Shown: positions 16,393 to 25,187, counted from the first letter of the stretch. The stretch: DNA of 64,000 nucleotides from Paludibacteraceae bacterium (GCA_016297215.1 JAEDGZ010000009.1:8028-72027), one strand, 5' to 3'. Made by a program: numbers and translations. The notes: generated from the letters alone by a model not told the origin.

Positions 16393-17244
16393 ATGAAAAA
16401 ACTAACAGGACTCGGGCGTGGATTGGACGCCCTGATTGATACCACGCATGTGGACACCAACGGCGGCAGCAGCATCAACGAGGTGGAGCTCCGCCTCATC
16501 GTTGCCAATCCCGACCAGCCCCGCCGCAACTTCGACGAAGAAGCCTTGCAGGAGTTGGCAGACTCTATCCGCGAACATGGCGTTATCTCCCCCATCACCC
16601 TGCGCAAGAACGAGGACGACACGTACATGATTATCGCGGGTGAGCGTCGTTTCCGCGCGGCGAAGATGGCAGGGCTGGACACTATCCCCGCCTATATCCG
16701 CACCGCGAAAGACGAGCAGGTGATGGAGTGGGCACTCATCGAGAACATCCAGCGCGAGGACTTGGATGCCATCGAGATTGCGCTTGCCTACCAACGCCTG
16801 ATGGACGATTACCAACTCACCCAAGAGCGCATGTCCGAGCGCGTAGGCAAGAAGCGCGCCACCGTCGCCAACTACCTGCGCCTGCTCAAGTTGCCCGCCG
16901 AGATTCAGATGGGTATCAAGGAGAAGAAGATAGACATGGGGCACGCCCGCGCTATCTTGGGTTCTCCCTCCACCGAGCAGCAACTCAGCCTCTACCAACG
17001 TATCCTCGCCGAGGGACTCTCTGTCCGCCGCGTGGAGGAGTTGGTGAACGAAGCGAAGAGTGAAGAGCAACCCAAAGCGCCCAAGGCGGCCAAGTCGCCC
17101 GTGAAGGAAGAGTTTGCGGCAATGGCAGAGCAACTCTCCACCGCCTTACAGACCCGCGTGAAAGTAACCGACGGCAAACTCACCATCGCCTTCCGAAGCG
17201 AAGAGGAGTTGCATGCGATAGCAGAGAAGTTAACTAAGAATTAA
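16393..17244 (+). CDS. parB: Chromosome partitioning protein ParB/Spo0J
   Basis: CTP-dependent DNA clamp that loads at parS sites and works with ParA. The N-terminus carries GLGRGLDALI, followed by the ParB/Srx domain: NPDQPRRNFDEEAL, VISPITLRK and the GERRFRAAK box that binds nucleotide (near residues 78-86). It continues with ENIQREDLDAIE and a helix-turn-helix (MSERVGKKRATVANYLRLLKL). The C-terminal 40 residues form the dimerisation region. The 283 residues are of normal length. I did not find an obvious parS palindrome in this window. Confidence 0.96.
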   Translation: MKKLTGLGRGLDALIDTTHVDTNGGSSINEVELRLIVANPDQPRRNFDEEALQELADSIREHGVISPITLRKNEDDTYMIIAGERRFRAAKMAGLDTIPAYIRTAKDEQVMEWALIENIQREDLDAIEIALAYQRLMDDYQLTQERMSERVGKKRATVANYLRLLKLPAEIQMGIKEKKIDMGHARAILGSPSTEQQLSLYQRILAEGLSVRRVEELVNEAKSEEQPKAPKAAKSPVKEEFAAMAEQLSTALQTRVKVTDGKLTIAFRSEEELHAIAEKLTKN

Positions 17245-17247
17245 GAA

Positions 17248-17310
17248 CGCGCATGCTCTGAGTAATCCGCATACTCCGAGCACTCTGAATGCTCTGACCA
17301 GTCTGATTTT
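17248..17310 (+). repeat. 9-base tandem array, CTCTGANNN type
   Basis: Successive 9-base units such as CTCTGAGTA, ATCCGCATA, CTCCGAGCA, CTCTGAATG, CTCTGACCA. It fills the gap between parB and the next gene. The same type occurs at 30497-30545 and, as a perfect hairpin, at 34112-34140. Confidence 0.8.
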
Positions 17311-17318
17311 TCCACGCA

Positions 17319-17978
17319 TTGTCTGTTCGTAGATTCATATTGCTCCTCTTTTTGTTGTTGCCCTGTGTCCTCAACGCACAGAGCGACCAAATCTACTATG
17401 TCCACACGGAGGACACCACGCACACCGACGAGGAAGAGGAGTACAAATACTATATCGACCTCCGTCGTCAGCCTATCGCGGCGCGGGCGGTTTGGCTCGG
17501 TGCCATCGTCCCCGGGCTGGGGCAGATATACAACGGCAGTTACTGGAAACTGCCCATCGTCTATGGCGGTTTCATGGGCTGCGGATACGCCATCTCGCTC
17601 AACCAGACGCGCTACGAGTCGTACAAACAGGCGTATCGCGACCTCTACAACGATGCGCAGGCGGGGCTCGTAAACGACGACCCCTCCAAGTCCTACAACG
17701 CCATCCTCCCCGAAGGCTACACGATAGACCGCATGGGAGGCGTCAGCACCTACACCACCACGCTCAACAACTGGCAGAGCACCTACCGCCGCTACCGCGA
17801 TTACAGCATCGTGGCGACCATACTCGTCTATGCCCTCTCGCTGGTGGACGCCTACGTCGATGCCTCGCTCTTCGACTTCGACATCTCTCCCGACCTCACC
17901 CTGAATGTAGAACCTCAGTTGTACTACGACCTGCAGCAACAGCGTAGTACCGAACTCAAACTCGCTATCAAGTTTTGA
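17319..17978 (+). CDS. DUF5683 membrane protein
   Basis: Envelope protein of the DUF5683 family, usually found between parB and a lytic transglycosylase in Bacteroidota, as here. Signal-like start RRFILLLFLLLPCVLNAQ, then the family core ARAVWLGAIVPGLGQIYNGSYWKLPIVY (broken here over residues about 54-82) with a membrane segment, and a second hydrophobic stretch near residues 167-181 (SIVATILVYALSLVDAY). The only usable start is TTG at 17319. The function is unknown. Its stop overlaps the next start (TTGA). Confidence 0.83.
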   Translation: MSVRRFILLLFLLLPCVLNAQSDQIYYVHTEDTTHTDEEEEYKYYIDLRRQPIAARAVWLGAIVPGLGQIYNGSYWKLPIVYGGFMGCGYAISLNQTRYESYKQAYRDLYNDAQAGLVNDDPSKSYNAILPEGYTIDRMGGVSTYTTTLNNWQSTYRRYRDYSIVATILVYALSLVDAYVDASLFDFDISPDLTLNVEPQLYYDLQQQRSTELKLAIKF

Positions 17979-19357
17979 AAAAGAAACATATCATACTTTT
18001 CGTTGCTTTCGTTGTTTCTGTAGTTAATGTAATATCCGCAAACACGACCGCAGGCGAGACGCCTGCGTCCCCAGTGCTTTCAGCAGGCGGGGACGCCTGC
18101 GCACCCGGAGTGGAGTCGCTGTCTGCCGATTCCGTCCTGCTGGACTCTATTGACCAAGTCATCGAGGCGATGGCGGACACCGTTACGCAGGCTCCGCTCT
18201 TCCCACAGTCGCCCGACTCGGCGCTCACCGACCTCGACTACCGGCTGCTGGAGTGGTCGCTGGGCTGGCTCGACACCGCGCAATGCGTGGTTACGCCCGA
18301 CACTACCACGCTCCCCGACTCCGTCTATAAGGCACGTCTGCAGGCGTTGCCCTGCGTGATTGAGTTGCCCTACAACAGTATCGTGCGGGCATTCATTCTC
18401 CGCTACGTAAAGCGCAACCCTAAGCAACTGGCGCGCATGAAACGCATGTCGGAGTACTATTTCCCTATCTTCGAAGAAGCCCTCTGCCGCCACGACCTGC
18501 CCTACGAGTTGGCACTGCTGCCCGTCATCGAGTCGGCACTCAACCCCTCTGCCCACTCCCACGCCGGCGCGGCGGGACTATGGCAGTTCATGCCTGCCAC
18601 GGGAAAGCGCTACGGACTGGAAATCAACTCACTGGTGGATGAGCGGCTCGACCCCGTCAAGTCCACCGACGCGGCTTGCCGCTTCCTGAGCGACCTCTAC
18701 AATATCTTCCACGACTGGAACCTCGTCATTGCCGCCTACAACTGCGGCGGCGGCAATGTGAACAAAGCCATCGCCCGCGCGGGCGGCAAGCGCGACTTCT
18801 GGTCTATCTACCCCTACCTCCCCCGCGAGACGCGCTCCTACCTACCCATCTTCATCGCCGCCAACTACGCGATGAACTACCACGACGAGCACGGTATCTG
18901 CCCCGCGCCCTTGGACAAAATCATGCTCACCGACACCATCATCACCACGCGGCGCATGCACCTCGAGCAGGTGGCGGACAAACTGCATATCCCCCTTGCC
19001 GAACTTAGGCGCCTCAACCCCCAATACACCCGCGACATACTCCCGGGCGGCACCCCTTACGCCCTCTGCCTGCCGCAGGAGAAGACCACGGCGTTCTTGC
19101 AGCAGGAAGACTCCATCTACGCCCACCGCGCAGACCAACTCATCAACAACCGCCGCGCGGAAATCGACCTCGCCAAGGTAACCTCCGTCTCCGGAGCATA
19201 CCGCGTGAACGGCGTTACCTACTACACCATCAAGAACGGCGACACCCTCGGCGGCATTGCCAAGAAGTTCCACTGCACGGTCAAGCAACTGAAAGCATGG
19301 AACAACCTCTCGTCCGATAACATCCGCGCGGGTAAGAAACTACGGATTTGTCGGTAG
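17975..19357 (+). CDS. mltD: Lytic murein transglycosylase with LysM (MltD-type), repeat-interrupted N-terminus
   Basis: Cleaves peptidoglycan glycan strands with formation of 1,6-anhydro ends; periplasmic. TTG at 17975 gives a signal peptide (residues 1-22), then a low-complexity stretch encoded by a palindromic repeat pair (about residues 26-45, GETPASPVLSAGGDACAPG). The SLT domain spans about 150-320, with the catalytic Glu in LLPVIESALNPSA and the motifs AGAAGLWQFMPATGKRYGL and VIAAYNCGGGNVNKAI. One weak LysM lies near 325-365 and a clear one at the end (YTIKNGDTLGGIAKKFHCTV). It completes the parA-parB-DUF5683-mltD order. Confidence 0.92.
   Translation: MKKKHIILFVAFVVSVVNVISANTTAGETPASPVLSAGGDACAPGVESLSADSVLLDSIDQVIEAMADTVTQAPLFPQSPDSALTDLDYRLLEWSLGWLDTAQCVVTPDTTTLPDSVYKARLQALPCVIELPYNSIVRAFILRYVKRNPKQLARMKRMSEYYFPIFEEALCRHDLPYELALLPVIESALNPSAHSHAGAAGLWQFMPATGKRYGLEINSLVDERLDPVKSTDAACRFLSDLYNIFHDWNLVIAAYNCGGGNVNKAIARAGGKRDFWSIYPYLPRETRSYLPIFIAANYAMNYHDEHGICPAPLDKIMLTDTIITTRRMHLEQVADKLHIPLAELRRLNPQYTRDILPGGTPYALCLPQEKTTAFLQQEDSIYAHRADQLINNRRAEIDLAKVTSVSGAYRVNGVTYYTIKNGDTLGGIAKKFHCTVKQLKAWNNLSSDNIRAGKKLRICR
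18050..18109 (+). repeat. Palindromic element pair inside mltD, GCAGGCG family
   Basis: First half GCAGGCGAGACGCCTGC with CCCC tail (18050-18072). Second half AGCAGGCGGGGACGCCTGC with the CGCACCCGGA tail (18082-18109). Both are read in frame as part of MltD, just after its signal peptide. Confidence 0.9.
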
Positions 19358-19369
19358 TGGAGAAGAAAG

Positions 19370-19435
19370 AGCGCCGCAGGCGATATATCGCGGCGGCGAA
19401 CGGAAACAGCAGGCGGGGACGCCTGCGTACCCGGG
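19370..19435 (+). repeat. Two palindromic elements between mltD and korA
   Basis: 19370-19400 is a 31-base palindromic block (core GCGATATATCGC between GCCGC and GCGGC) with an identical copy at 23298-23328. 19408-19435 is a copy of the GCAGGCGGGGACGCCTGC family. Either could form a 3' hairpin for mltD. Confidence 0.9.
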
Positions 19436-19522
19436 CAACGCACTCGGACAATTTGTTTTTGAATGTGGAAAGTATTTCGTTATTTGAAATAGATATATAG
19501 AACACATATAATTTTCATTATC

Positions 19523-21439
19523 ATGGAAAAGACTAATGTAGTAGTGCGCTTCTGCGGAGACTCGGGCGACGGCATGCAGTTGACCGGCAACATGTTCTCT
19601 TCGCTGAGCGCGATTCTCGGCAACGAGATTTCCACTCTGCCGGACTTTCCTGCGGAGATTCGTGCGCCGCAAGGTACCTTGGGCGGCGTGTCGGGTTTCC
19701 AAGTGAACCTCGGCAAGCAGGTGTTCACCCCGGGCGACAAAGCCGACGTCATCGTGGCGATGAACGCTGCCGCGCTGAAAGTGTGCACCTTAGGCTCGCA
19801 GTTCAATCAAGTCGGTGCGCAGTACAACGACGAGCATGCGATGTACACGCGCCATGCCGTGGTCATTGTGGACATGGACGCTTTCGCAGCCAAAGACCTG
19901 GAGAAAGCGCTCTACAAGACCGACAACCCCTTCACCGAACTGGGTATCCCCGAGACCGTGCAGATAGTGCCTGTTAGGCTGACGCAACTCACCAAAGACT
20001 CGCTCAAAGAGTCGGGATTGGACAACAAATCCATCCTCAAGTCGCGCAATATGTTCGCCCTCGGTCTCGTCTGCTGGCTCTTCGACCGCCCCGTGGAAAA
20101 AGCCATCCATTTCCTCGAAGGCAAGTTCAAGAAGAAACCCGCCCTCATCGCCCCCAACACCAAGGTACTCGTAGACGGCTACAACTACGGTCAGAATCTT
20201 GCGCTAAATCAGATATTGACCCCCTCCAACTCCCCCTATAAAGGGGGAGAGGAAAGATTAGTTTCCATAGACGAAGGTAATTCATTTTCCCCCTCCCTGT
20301 GTAGGGAGGGACGGGGAGGGTCCTACACCTCCATCGCGGGCAACCGCGCGACGGCGTTCGGCTTGATTGCCGCTGCCCACAAGACGGGCAAGCGTCTCTT
20401 CCTCGGTTCTTACCCCATCACCCCTGCTACCGATATCATGCACGAGTTGGCAGCCCGCAAGGACATGGGCGTCATGGTGGTGCAGGCGGAGGACGAGATA
20501 GGCGGCGTATGTACCGCCATCGGTGCTGCCTTCGCAGGTGACTTAGCCTGCACCTCCACCTCCGGTCCCGGGCTCTCGCTCAAGTCGGAGGCTATCGGGC
20601 TCGCCGTCATGGCAGAGTTGCCGCTTGTGGTCATCGATGTGCAGCGCGGCGGTCCCAGCACAGGACTCCCCACCAAGACCGAACAGACCGACCTCCTCCA
20701 AGCCGTCTTCGGACGCAACGGAGAGTGCCCCGCCGTGGTCATCGCCGCATCGAATAGTGCCAACTGCTTCGACTACGCCTACGAGGCTTGCCGACTGGCG
20801 TTGGAGAACATGCTCCCCGTCATCCTGCTCACCGACACCTACCTCGCCAACGGCACTGCTCTCTGGCAACTGCCTACGCTGGAGTCGCTGCCCGCTATCC
20901 ATCCGCAGACTGTACCCGAGTCGCTCAAAGGGCACTACAACCCCGCCCTGCGCGATGAGAACGGTATCCGCTATTGGGCTTTCCCGGGCATGGAAGGCTA
21001 CGAGCACCGCAATATAGGACTGGAGCGCGACAGCGAGAAAGGCACCATCTCCACCAACCCCGAGAACCACGAGGTGATGGTCAAGGCGCGCCAACATAAG
21101 TTAGACCATGTGGCGCAGCAGATTCCCTCCTTGCAGGTGCAGGGCAACGCCGCGAGCGACACCCTGCTCGTAGGCTGGGGAAGCACCGAAGGACACCTCC
21201 GCGCCGCGGCGAAAGAACTCGACTGCGCACTCGCACACTTCAACTATATCAACCCGCTGCCGCTCAATACCCGCGAGGTGTTAGCCGGATATAAGCGAAT
21301 AGTAGTGTGTGAACTGAACAATGGGCAATTCGCCACCATCCTCCGCGCCAAGTTCCCCGACATCACCGTGGAGCAATACAACGAAATCATGGGGCAACCC
21401 TTCGCCGTAGAAAGAATAGTAAAATCAATTAGGAATTAG
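19523..21439 (+). CDS. korA: 2-oxoacid:ferredoxin oxidoreductase alpha subunit (KorA), with 35-codon palindrome insertion
   Basis: Fused gamma-alpha subunit of 2-oxoglutarate (or related 2-oxoacid) ferredoxin oxidoreductase, which decarboxylates the oxoacid to the CoA thioester with reduction of ferredoxin. The gamma part is residues about 1-195 (FCGDSGDGMQLTGNMFSS, GGVSGFQVNLG). The alpha/pyrimidine-binding part starts near 270 (AGNRATAFGLIAAAHKTGKR) and includes YPITPATDIMHELA and SGPGLSLKSEAIGLAVMAEL. Between them, residues about 233-267 are encoded by a 105-base palindromic element that the family lacks. It is followed at 3 bases by korB. The exact oxoacid is not fixed by sequence. Confidence 0.92.
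   Translation: MEKTNVVVRFCGDSGDGMQLTGNMFSSLSAILGNEISTLPDFPAEIRAPQGTLGGVSGFQVNLGKQVFTPGDKADVIVAMNAAALKVCTLGSQFNQVGAQYNDEHAMYTRHAVVIVDMDAFAAKDLEKALYKTDNPFTELGIPETVQIVPVRLTQLTKDSLKESGLDNKSILKSRNMFALGLVCWLFDRPVEKAIHFLEGKFKKKPALIAPNTKVLVDGYNYGQNLALNQILTPSNSPYKGGEERLVSIDEGNSFSPSLCREGRGGSYTSIAGNRATAFGLIAAAHKTGKRLFLGSYPITPATDIMHELAARKDMGVMVVQAEDEIGGVCTAIGAAFAGDLACTSTSGPGLSLKSEAIGLAVMAELPLVVIDVQRGGPSTGLPTKTEQTDLLQAVFGRNGECPAVVIAASNSANCFDYAYEACRLALENMLPVILLTDTYLANGTALWQLPTLESLPAIHPQTVPESLKGHYNPALRDENGIRYWAFPGMEGYEHRNIGLERDSEKGTISTNPENHEVMVKARQHKLDHVAQQIPSLQVQGNAASDTLLVGWGSTEGHLRAAAKELDCALAHFNYINPLPLNTREVLAGYKRIVVCELNNGQFATILRAKFPDITVEQYNEIMGQPFAVERIVKSIRN
20218..20322 (+). repeat. 105-base composite palindromic element inserted in frame in korA
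   Basis: Two inverted halves with GACCC at the left end and GGGTC at the right end. The left half carries CTCCCCC-TATAAA-GGGGGAG and the right half CCCTCCC-TGTGTA-GGGAGGG. The length is exactly 35 codons without a stop, translated as TPSNSPYKGG ... SLCREGRGG. A paired element of the same design lies at 27376-27483 between ftsA and ftsZ. Confidence 0.9.
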
Positions 21440-21441
21440 TT

Positions 21442-22473
21442 ATGGAAGCAAGTCAATTCAAATCCGACCAATATGTTCGTTTCTGCCCGGGCTGCGGCGA
21501 CCACGCTATCTGCATGGCGTTGCAGAAAGCCATGGCGCAGATAGGAGTGCCCACCCACGAGACGGTTGTCATCTCGGGTATCGGCTGCTCCAGCCGCATG
21601 CCGCACTACCTCAACACCTACGGCTTCAACACCATCCATGGGCGCGGTGCTGCCATCGCCACGGGCGTGAAGACTGCGCACCCCGAACTGACCGTATGGC
21701 AGATGACGGGCGACGGCGACTGTCTCGCCATCGGCGGCAACCATTTCATCCATTCCCTCCGACGCAATGTGGACCTGAACATCTGCCTCTTCAACAACCG
21801 TATCTACGGTCTCACCAAGGGGCAGTACTCGCCCACCTCGCCGCGAGGCTTTGTCTCCAAGTCCAGCCCCTTCGGCACAGTGGAGCGCCCCTTCGTGCCT
21901 GCCGAGTTGGTGATGGGTGCACGGGGCACCTTCTTCGCCCGCACACTGGATGTGGACATGCCCACCACCGTGGACTGCATGGTGCAAGCGCAGCAACACA
22001 AAGGTGCGAGCGTGATAGAGTGCCTCGTCAACTGCGTGATTTTCAACAACGGCACCCACGACTGGATAGCCAACCGCGACACACGCGCCGAGCGCACCAT
22101 CCTCCTCCGCCACGGCGAGAAGATGCTCTTCGGCAAAGACCTCGACAAGGGGCTTGCGCTCGTTACCGACGAAGGCGCATTGCTGCCGCACCTCGCCGTA
22201 GTGCCTGCCGACGACCCGCGGGTGCTCACCCACGATGCCACAATCGCTGACCCCACGCTGCATCGTATGCTCGCCCTCATGGGGCAAGAGCGCTACATGG
22301 AAGCCGGCGGCGATGTTCATAGCGAGTTGCCCATCGCCCTCGGCGTGATACGCAACGTGTCGGAAGAGACCTACGACCACGCTGTGAATCAGCAGATTGC
22401 AGAAGTGCAAGCCAAGTCGAAGATTCATACCTTCGATGAACTGCTCGGGACCTTGGAGCAATGGGAAGCGTAG
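21442..22473 (+). CDS. korB: 2-oxoacid:ferredoxin oxidoreductase beta subunit (KorB)
   Basis: Thiamine-diphosphate-binding catalytic subunit of the KorAB enzyme. It has the cluster/TPP region FCPGCGDHAICMALQKAM at the N-terminus, ISGIGCSSRMPHYLNTYGF, the TPP motif TGDGDCLAIGGNHF near residues 90-103 and FNNRIYGLTKGQYSPTS. The 343 residues fit the family. It starts 3 bases after korA stops. An array of AATTATG heptads begins 3 bases after its own stop. Confidence 0.95.
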   Translation: MEASQFKSDQYVRFCPGCGDHAICMALQKAMAQIGVPTHETVVISGIGCSSRMPHYLNTYGFNTIHGRGAAIATGVKTAHPELTVWQMTGDGDCLAIGGNHFIHSLRRNVDLNICLFNNRIYGLTKGQYSPTSPRGFVSKSSPFGTVERPFVPAELVMGARGTFFARTLDVDMPTTVDCMVQAQQHKGASVIECLVNCVIFNNGTHDWIANRDTRAERTILLRHGEKMLFGKDLDKGLALVTDEGALLPHLAVVPADDPRVLTHDATIADPTLHRMLALMGQERYMEAGGDVHSELPIALGVIRNVSEETYDHAVNQQIAEVQAKSKIHTFDELLGTLEQWEA

Positions 22474-22475
22474 AT

Positions 22476-22496
22476 AATTATGAATTATGAATTATG
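22476..22496 (+). repeat. 7-base tandem array, AATTATG x3
   Basis: Three perfect AATTATG units starting 3 bases after the korB stop codon. The complementary array CATAATT x3 is at 47806-47826. Confidence 0.9.
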
Positions 22497-22515
22497 AGGG
22501 CGTAGATAAGTAGGA

Positions 22516-23175
22516 ATGTCCAAGCAACAGAAATTCTATGTCGTTTGGCAGGGGAGGAAGACGGGTGTCTTCACCTCGTGGGCGGATTGTGAAGCCCAAG
22601 TGAAAGGGGTGGAGGGCGCCAAGTACAAGTCCTTTCCCACACGCGCCGAAGCAGAGGCGGCTCTCGCAGGAGAGCCGCCCGTTTGGCGCAAGAAAGGCGA
22701 TGGGGGAGAGGCATCTGTATTGCGCAAGAGCGGGGATTTGCTGAGCAGAGTAGCGGGTTGCAAGGTGAAGCCAGTGTTGCCTGCGCTGGCGGTGGATGCG
22801 GCTTGCTCGGGGAATCCGGGGATGATGGAGTTTAGGGGGGTGATAGCCGACACGGGGACGGAGGTCTTCCATCGCGGACCGTTTGCGGAGGGGACTAACA
22901 ACATCGGGGAGTTTCTGGCAATAGTCTTGGGGCTTGCCTACCTCAAGCAGCACAACCTGCCGTGGGTGCTCTATTCCGACAGCCGAACCGCGCTGGCGTG
23001 GTTGAAGAAGAAGCATGCGCAGACTAAACTGGAATGCACGCCTGCTAATCAGCCGCTTTTCGAGATGTTGCGCAAGGCGGAGCAGTGGCTGGCGGAGAAC
23101 GGTTATAGTACCGATGTGCGAAAGTGGGATACGGAGGAGTGGGGGGAGATACCCGCAGACTTCAGGCGGAAATAG
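22516..23175 (+). CDS. rnhA: Ribonuclease H with N-terminal viroplasmin domain
   Basis: Degrades RNA in RNA-DNA hybrids. The N-terminal RNA/DNA-hybrid binding domain (residues about 6-50, YVVWQGRKTGVFTSWADCEA and KSFPTRAEAEAAL) is followed by a linker and the RNase H domain from about residue 90. Catalytic residues are visible: Asp in LAVDAACSGNPG, Glu in GTNNIGEFLA, Asp in LYSDSRTALAW and Asp in VRKWDTEEWG. The Bacteroidota form with the viroplasmin domain is about 210 residues, as here. It is probably in the korAB transcript. Confidence 0.93.
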   Translation: MSKQQKFYVVWQGRKTGVFTSWADCEAQVKGVEGAKYKSFPTRAEAEAALAGEPPVWRKKGDGGEASVLRKSGDLLSRVAGCKVKPVLPALAVDAACSGNPGMMEFRGVIADTGTEVFHRGPFAEGTNNIGEFLAIVLGLAYLKQHNLPWVLYSDSRTALAWLKKKHAQTKLECTPANQPLFEMLRKAEQWLAENGYSTDVRKWDTEEWGEIPADFRRK

Positions 23176-23680
23176 GGGGCGTTTGCACAGTAGAAGTTTA
23201 TTGCAAACTGCGGGGGGATGTCTGCGCACTCGGACAGTATTCCTTTGGGGTGCGGCCTGGAGACCGCACCTCCATGGAAGCAGGCAGGGGGCGAGATAGC
23301 GCCGCAGGCGATATATCGCGGCGGCGAAGGGAAGGCGGGGACGGCTGCGCGACTAGGCATAGTTTTGCCTTGTTATATTTATCTACACGAGTGATTTATC
23401 TACTTATTGGGAAATCAGAATGCTACTTATTTGTAGGAATAGGTAGCATTTTGATTTTTGTTGTTTTGTTGCAATTTGGATTTTAGAGCCTTATTAGACC
23501 CTTACTTAACCCTTATCAGAACCTTATATAAACAAGTGGGAGGTCGTTCTGACACTTTGTACGCTGATTTTAAGGGATGGATGTCAAATTGATAGGTAGG
23601 GCTTTTGGCGTGTTCGCAGGTGCTTTGGGAGGATTGCGGAAGAAGGTTGGCGAAATTTGTTAGCAAAATTCGTTGAAAGT
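23176..23680 (+). other. Repeat-filled gap between rnhA and murC
   Basis: No gene is seen in this stretch. It holds one copy of the GGTGCGGCCTGGAGACC palindrome (23249-23273), the 31-base palindromic block identical to 19370-19400 (23298-23328), a degenerate GCAGGCG element (about 23333-23357) and an 11-base tandem array (23489-23532). The last part is AT-rich DNA before the murC promoter. Confidence 0.8.
23489..23532 (+). repeat. 11-base tandem array, CCTTANNNNNN type
   Basis: Four consecutive 11-base units: CCTTATTAGAC, CCTTACTTAAC, CCTTATCAGAA, CCTTATATAAA. The first five bases are constant and the rest is diverged. Confidence 0.8.
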
Positions 23681-23712
23681 TTTGTGTATGTCAAAAAAAA
23701 GTCGTATCTTTG
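23681..23712 (+). promoter_or_regulatory. Bacteroidetes-type promoter of the murC-ftsQAZ unit
   Basis: TTTG (23681-23684), 20 bases, TATCTTTG (23705-23712). Predicted start near 23718, about 87 bases before murC. Confidence 0.8.
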
Positions 23713-23804
23713 CGGGCTGTTTTTTATGGGGCTTGCCTTGTATTTGTGTATGTGGTGTGCAGAGGAGGCGGACATGGTACAATTAAGAAAGGAAAGAACT
23801 TTAT

Positions 23805-25187
23805 ATGATAGATTACAAAGAGATACAATCGCTCTATTTCTTGGGCATCGGCGGCATCGGCATGAGTGCTCTGGCGCGCTACTTCAAGGCGCAGGGCTTC
23901 ATCGTGATGGGCTACGACCGGACGGCGTCGCCGCTGACGAAGGAGTTGGAGAAGGAAGGGATAGAGGTGCACTACACCGACCGCGTGGAGAACGTGCAGC
24001 GTGTGGAGTTGACCCCGAAGCACACGCTGGTGGTGCGCACGCCTGCGGTGCATGATGACTGCGCCATTTATCAGTACTTGCTCGGCGGCGGTTTCTCGAT
24101 ACAGAAACGGGCGGAGGTGCTGGGGATGGTTACGAAGCAGATGCGTGCGCTGTGCGTGGCAGGCACCCACGGGAAGACGACGACTTCGACCATGCTGGCG
24201 CATATCATGTACCAGTCGGAGATAGGCGCGAACGCGTTCTTGGGCGGGATAAGCAACAACTACAACTCGAACGTGCTGATGCAGAAAGACACGAGTTACG
24301 TGGTGGTGGAAGCAGATGAGTACGACCGCTCGTTTCTGCAACTGACGCCGTACATGGCGATAATCACCTCCGCCGACCCCGACCACCTCGACATATACGG
24401 TACGGAGGAAGAGTATCGCGCTGCTTTTCAGGAGTTTATGTCGCTTGTGAAGAACACGCTGATTGTGAAGAAGGGCATTGCGTTGCAGCCGAAAACGAAG
24501 AAAGGGGTGAAGGTGTATTCGTACAGCGCGACGGAGGTAGCGGACTTTTACGCGGACAACATCCGCGTGGCAGACGGGCATATCCGCTTTGACTTCCACA
24601 CGCCGACGGAGACGATAGTGGACATGAACTTAGGCGTGCCCGTGTGGATAAACATCGAGAACGCTGTGGCGGCGATGGCGGCGGCGTGGCTGAACGGCGT
24701 GCGTGTGGATGAACTGCGGCACGGGATAGACTCTTTTAGTGGGGTGTACAGGCGTTTTAACATCCATGTGAACACGCCCGAGGTGGCATATGTGGACGAC
24801 TATGCGCACCATCCCGAGGAGATACGCAGCGCGATAGATTCGATACGCCGTCTGTTCCCCGAGCGGCATCTGATAGGGGTGTTTCAGCCTCATCTCTACT
24901 CGCGCACGCGGGACTTTGCGGAGCAGTTTGCGGCGGTGCTCTCGACGCTGGATGAGGTAGTGCTGCTGCCGATTTATCCTGCGCGGGAGGAGCCCATTCC
25001 GGGGGTGTCTTCCTGCATGCTGCTGGAGCGGCTGACGTGCGCCGACCGATGGCTGGTTACCAAAGACGAGTTGGCGGATTTCGTGCGTCAGAAAGCGCAT
25101 GAGCAGGCGCCCGCGGTGGTCATCACGCTCGGCGCGGGGGATATAGACAGGCTGGTGGAGCCGATAGCGGAAGCGCTGCGGGATTGA
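23805..25187 (+). CDS. murC: UDP-N-acetylmuramate--L-alanine ligase
   Basis: Adds L-alanine to UDP-MurNAc, the first peptide step of peptidoglycan synthesis; cytoplasmic. The N-terminal Rossmann part carries FLGIGGIGMSALARYF, and the ATP-binding loop is VAGTHGKTTTSTML near residue 118. Central motifs are EADEYDRSFLQL and ITSADPDHLDIYG, and the C-terminal domain has VDDYAHHPEEIRSAI and VFQPHLYSRTRDF. The 460 residues are normal. The start is placed after an 87-base leader. ftsQ, ftsA and ftsZ follow in the same direction, the end of the division and cell-wall cluster. Confidence 0.97.
   Translation: MIDYKEIQSLYFLGIGGIGMSALARYFKAQGFIVMGYDRTASPLTKELEKEGIEVHYTDRVENVQRVELTPKHTLVVRTPAVHDDCAIYQYLLGGGFSIQKRAEVLGMVTKQMRALCVAGTHGKTTTSTMLAHIMYQSEIGANAFLGGISNNYNSNVLMQKDTSYVVVEADEYDRSFLQLTPYMAIITSADPDHLDIYGTEEEYRAAFQEFMSLVKNTLIVKKGIALQPKTKKGVKVYSYSATEVADFYADNIRVADGHIRFDFHTPTETIVDMNLGVPVWINIENAVAAMAAAWLNGVRVDELRHGIDSFSGVYRRFNIHVNTPEVAYVDDYAHHPEEIRSAIDSIRRLFPERHLIGVFQPHLYSRTRDFAEQFAAVLSTLDEVVLLPIYPAREEPIPGVSSCMLLERLTCADRWLVTKDELADFVRQKAHEQAPAVVITLGAGDIDRLVEPIAEALRD

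Noticed and set aside
17319..19357. GC-rich stretch as a horizontally acquired island
   Set aside because: The gene order parA-parB-DUF5683-mltD is standard for the phylum and the composition is similar to neighbouring genes.
20218..20322. Frameshift or assembly error in korA
   Set aside because: The frame stays open and in phase on both sides, the length is exactly 105 bases, and the same element occurs elsewhere.
23657..24055. 132-codon plus-strand frame over the murC promoter and start
   Set aside because: It runs through the promoter and in another frame of murC, with no coding character.
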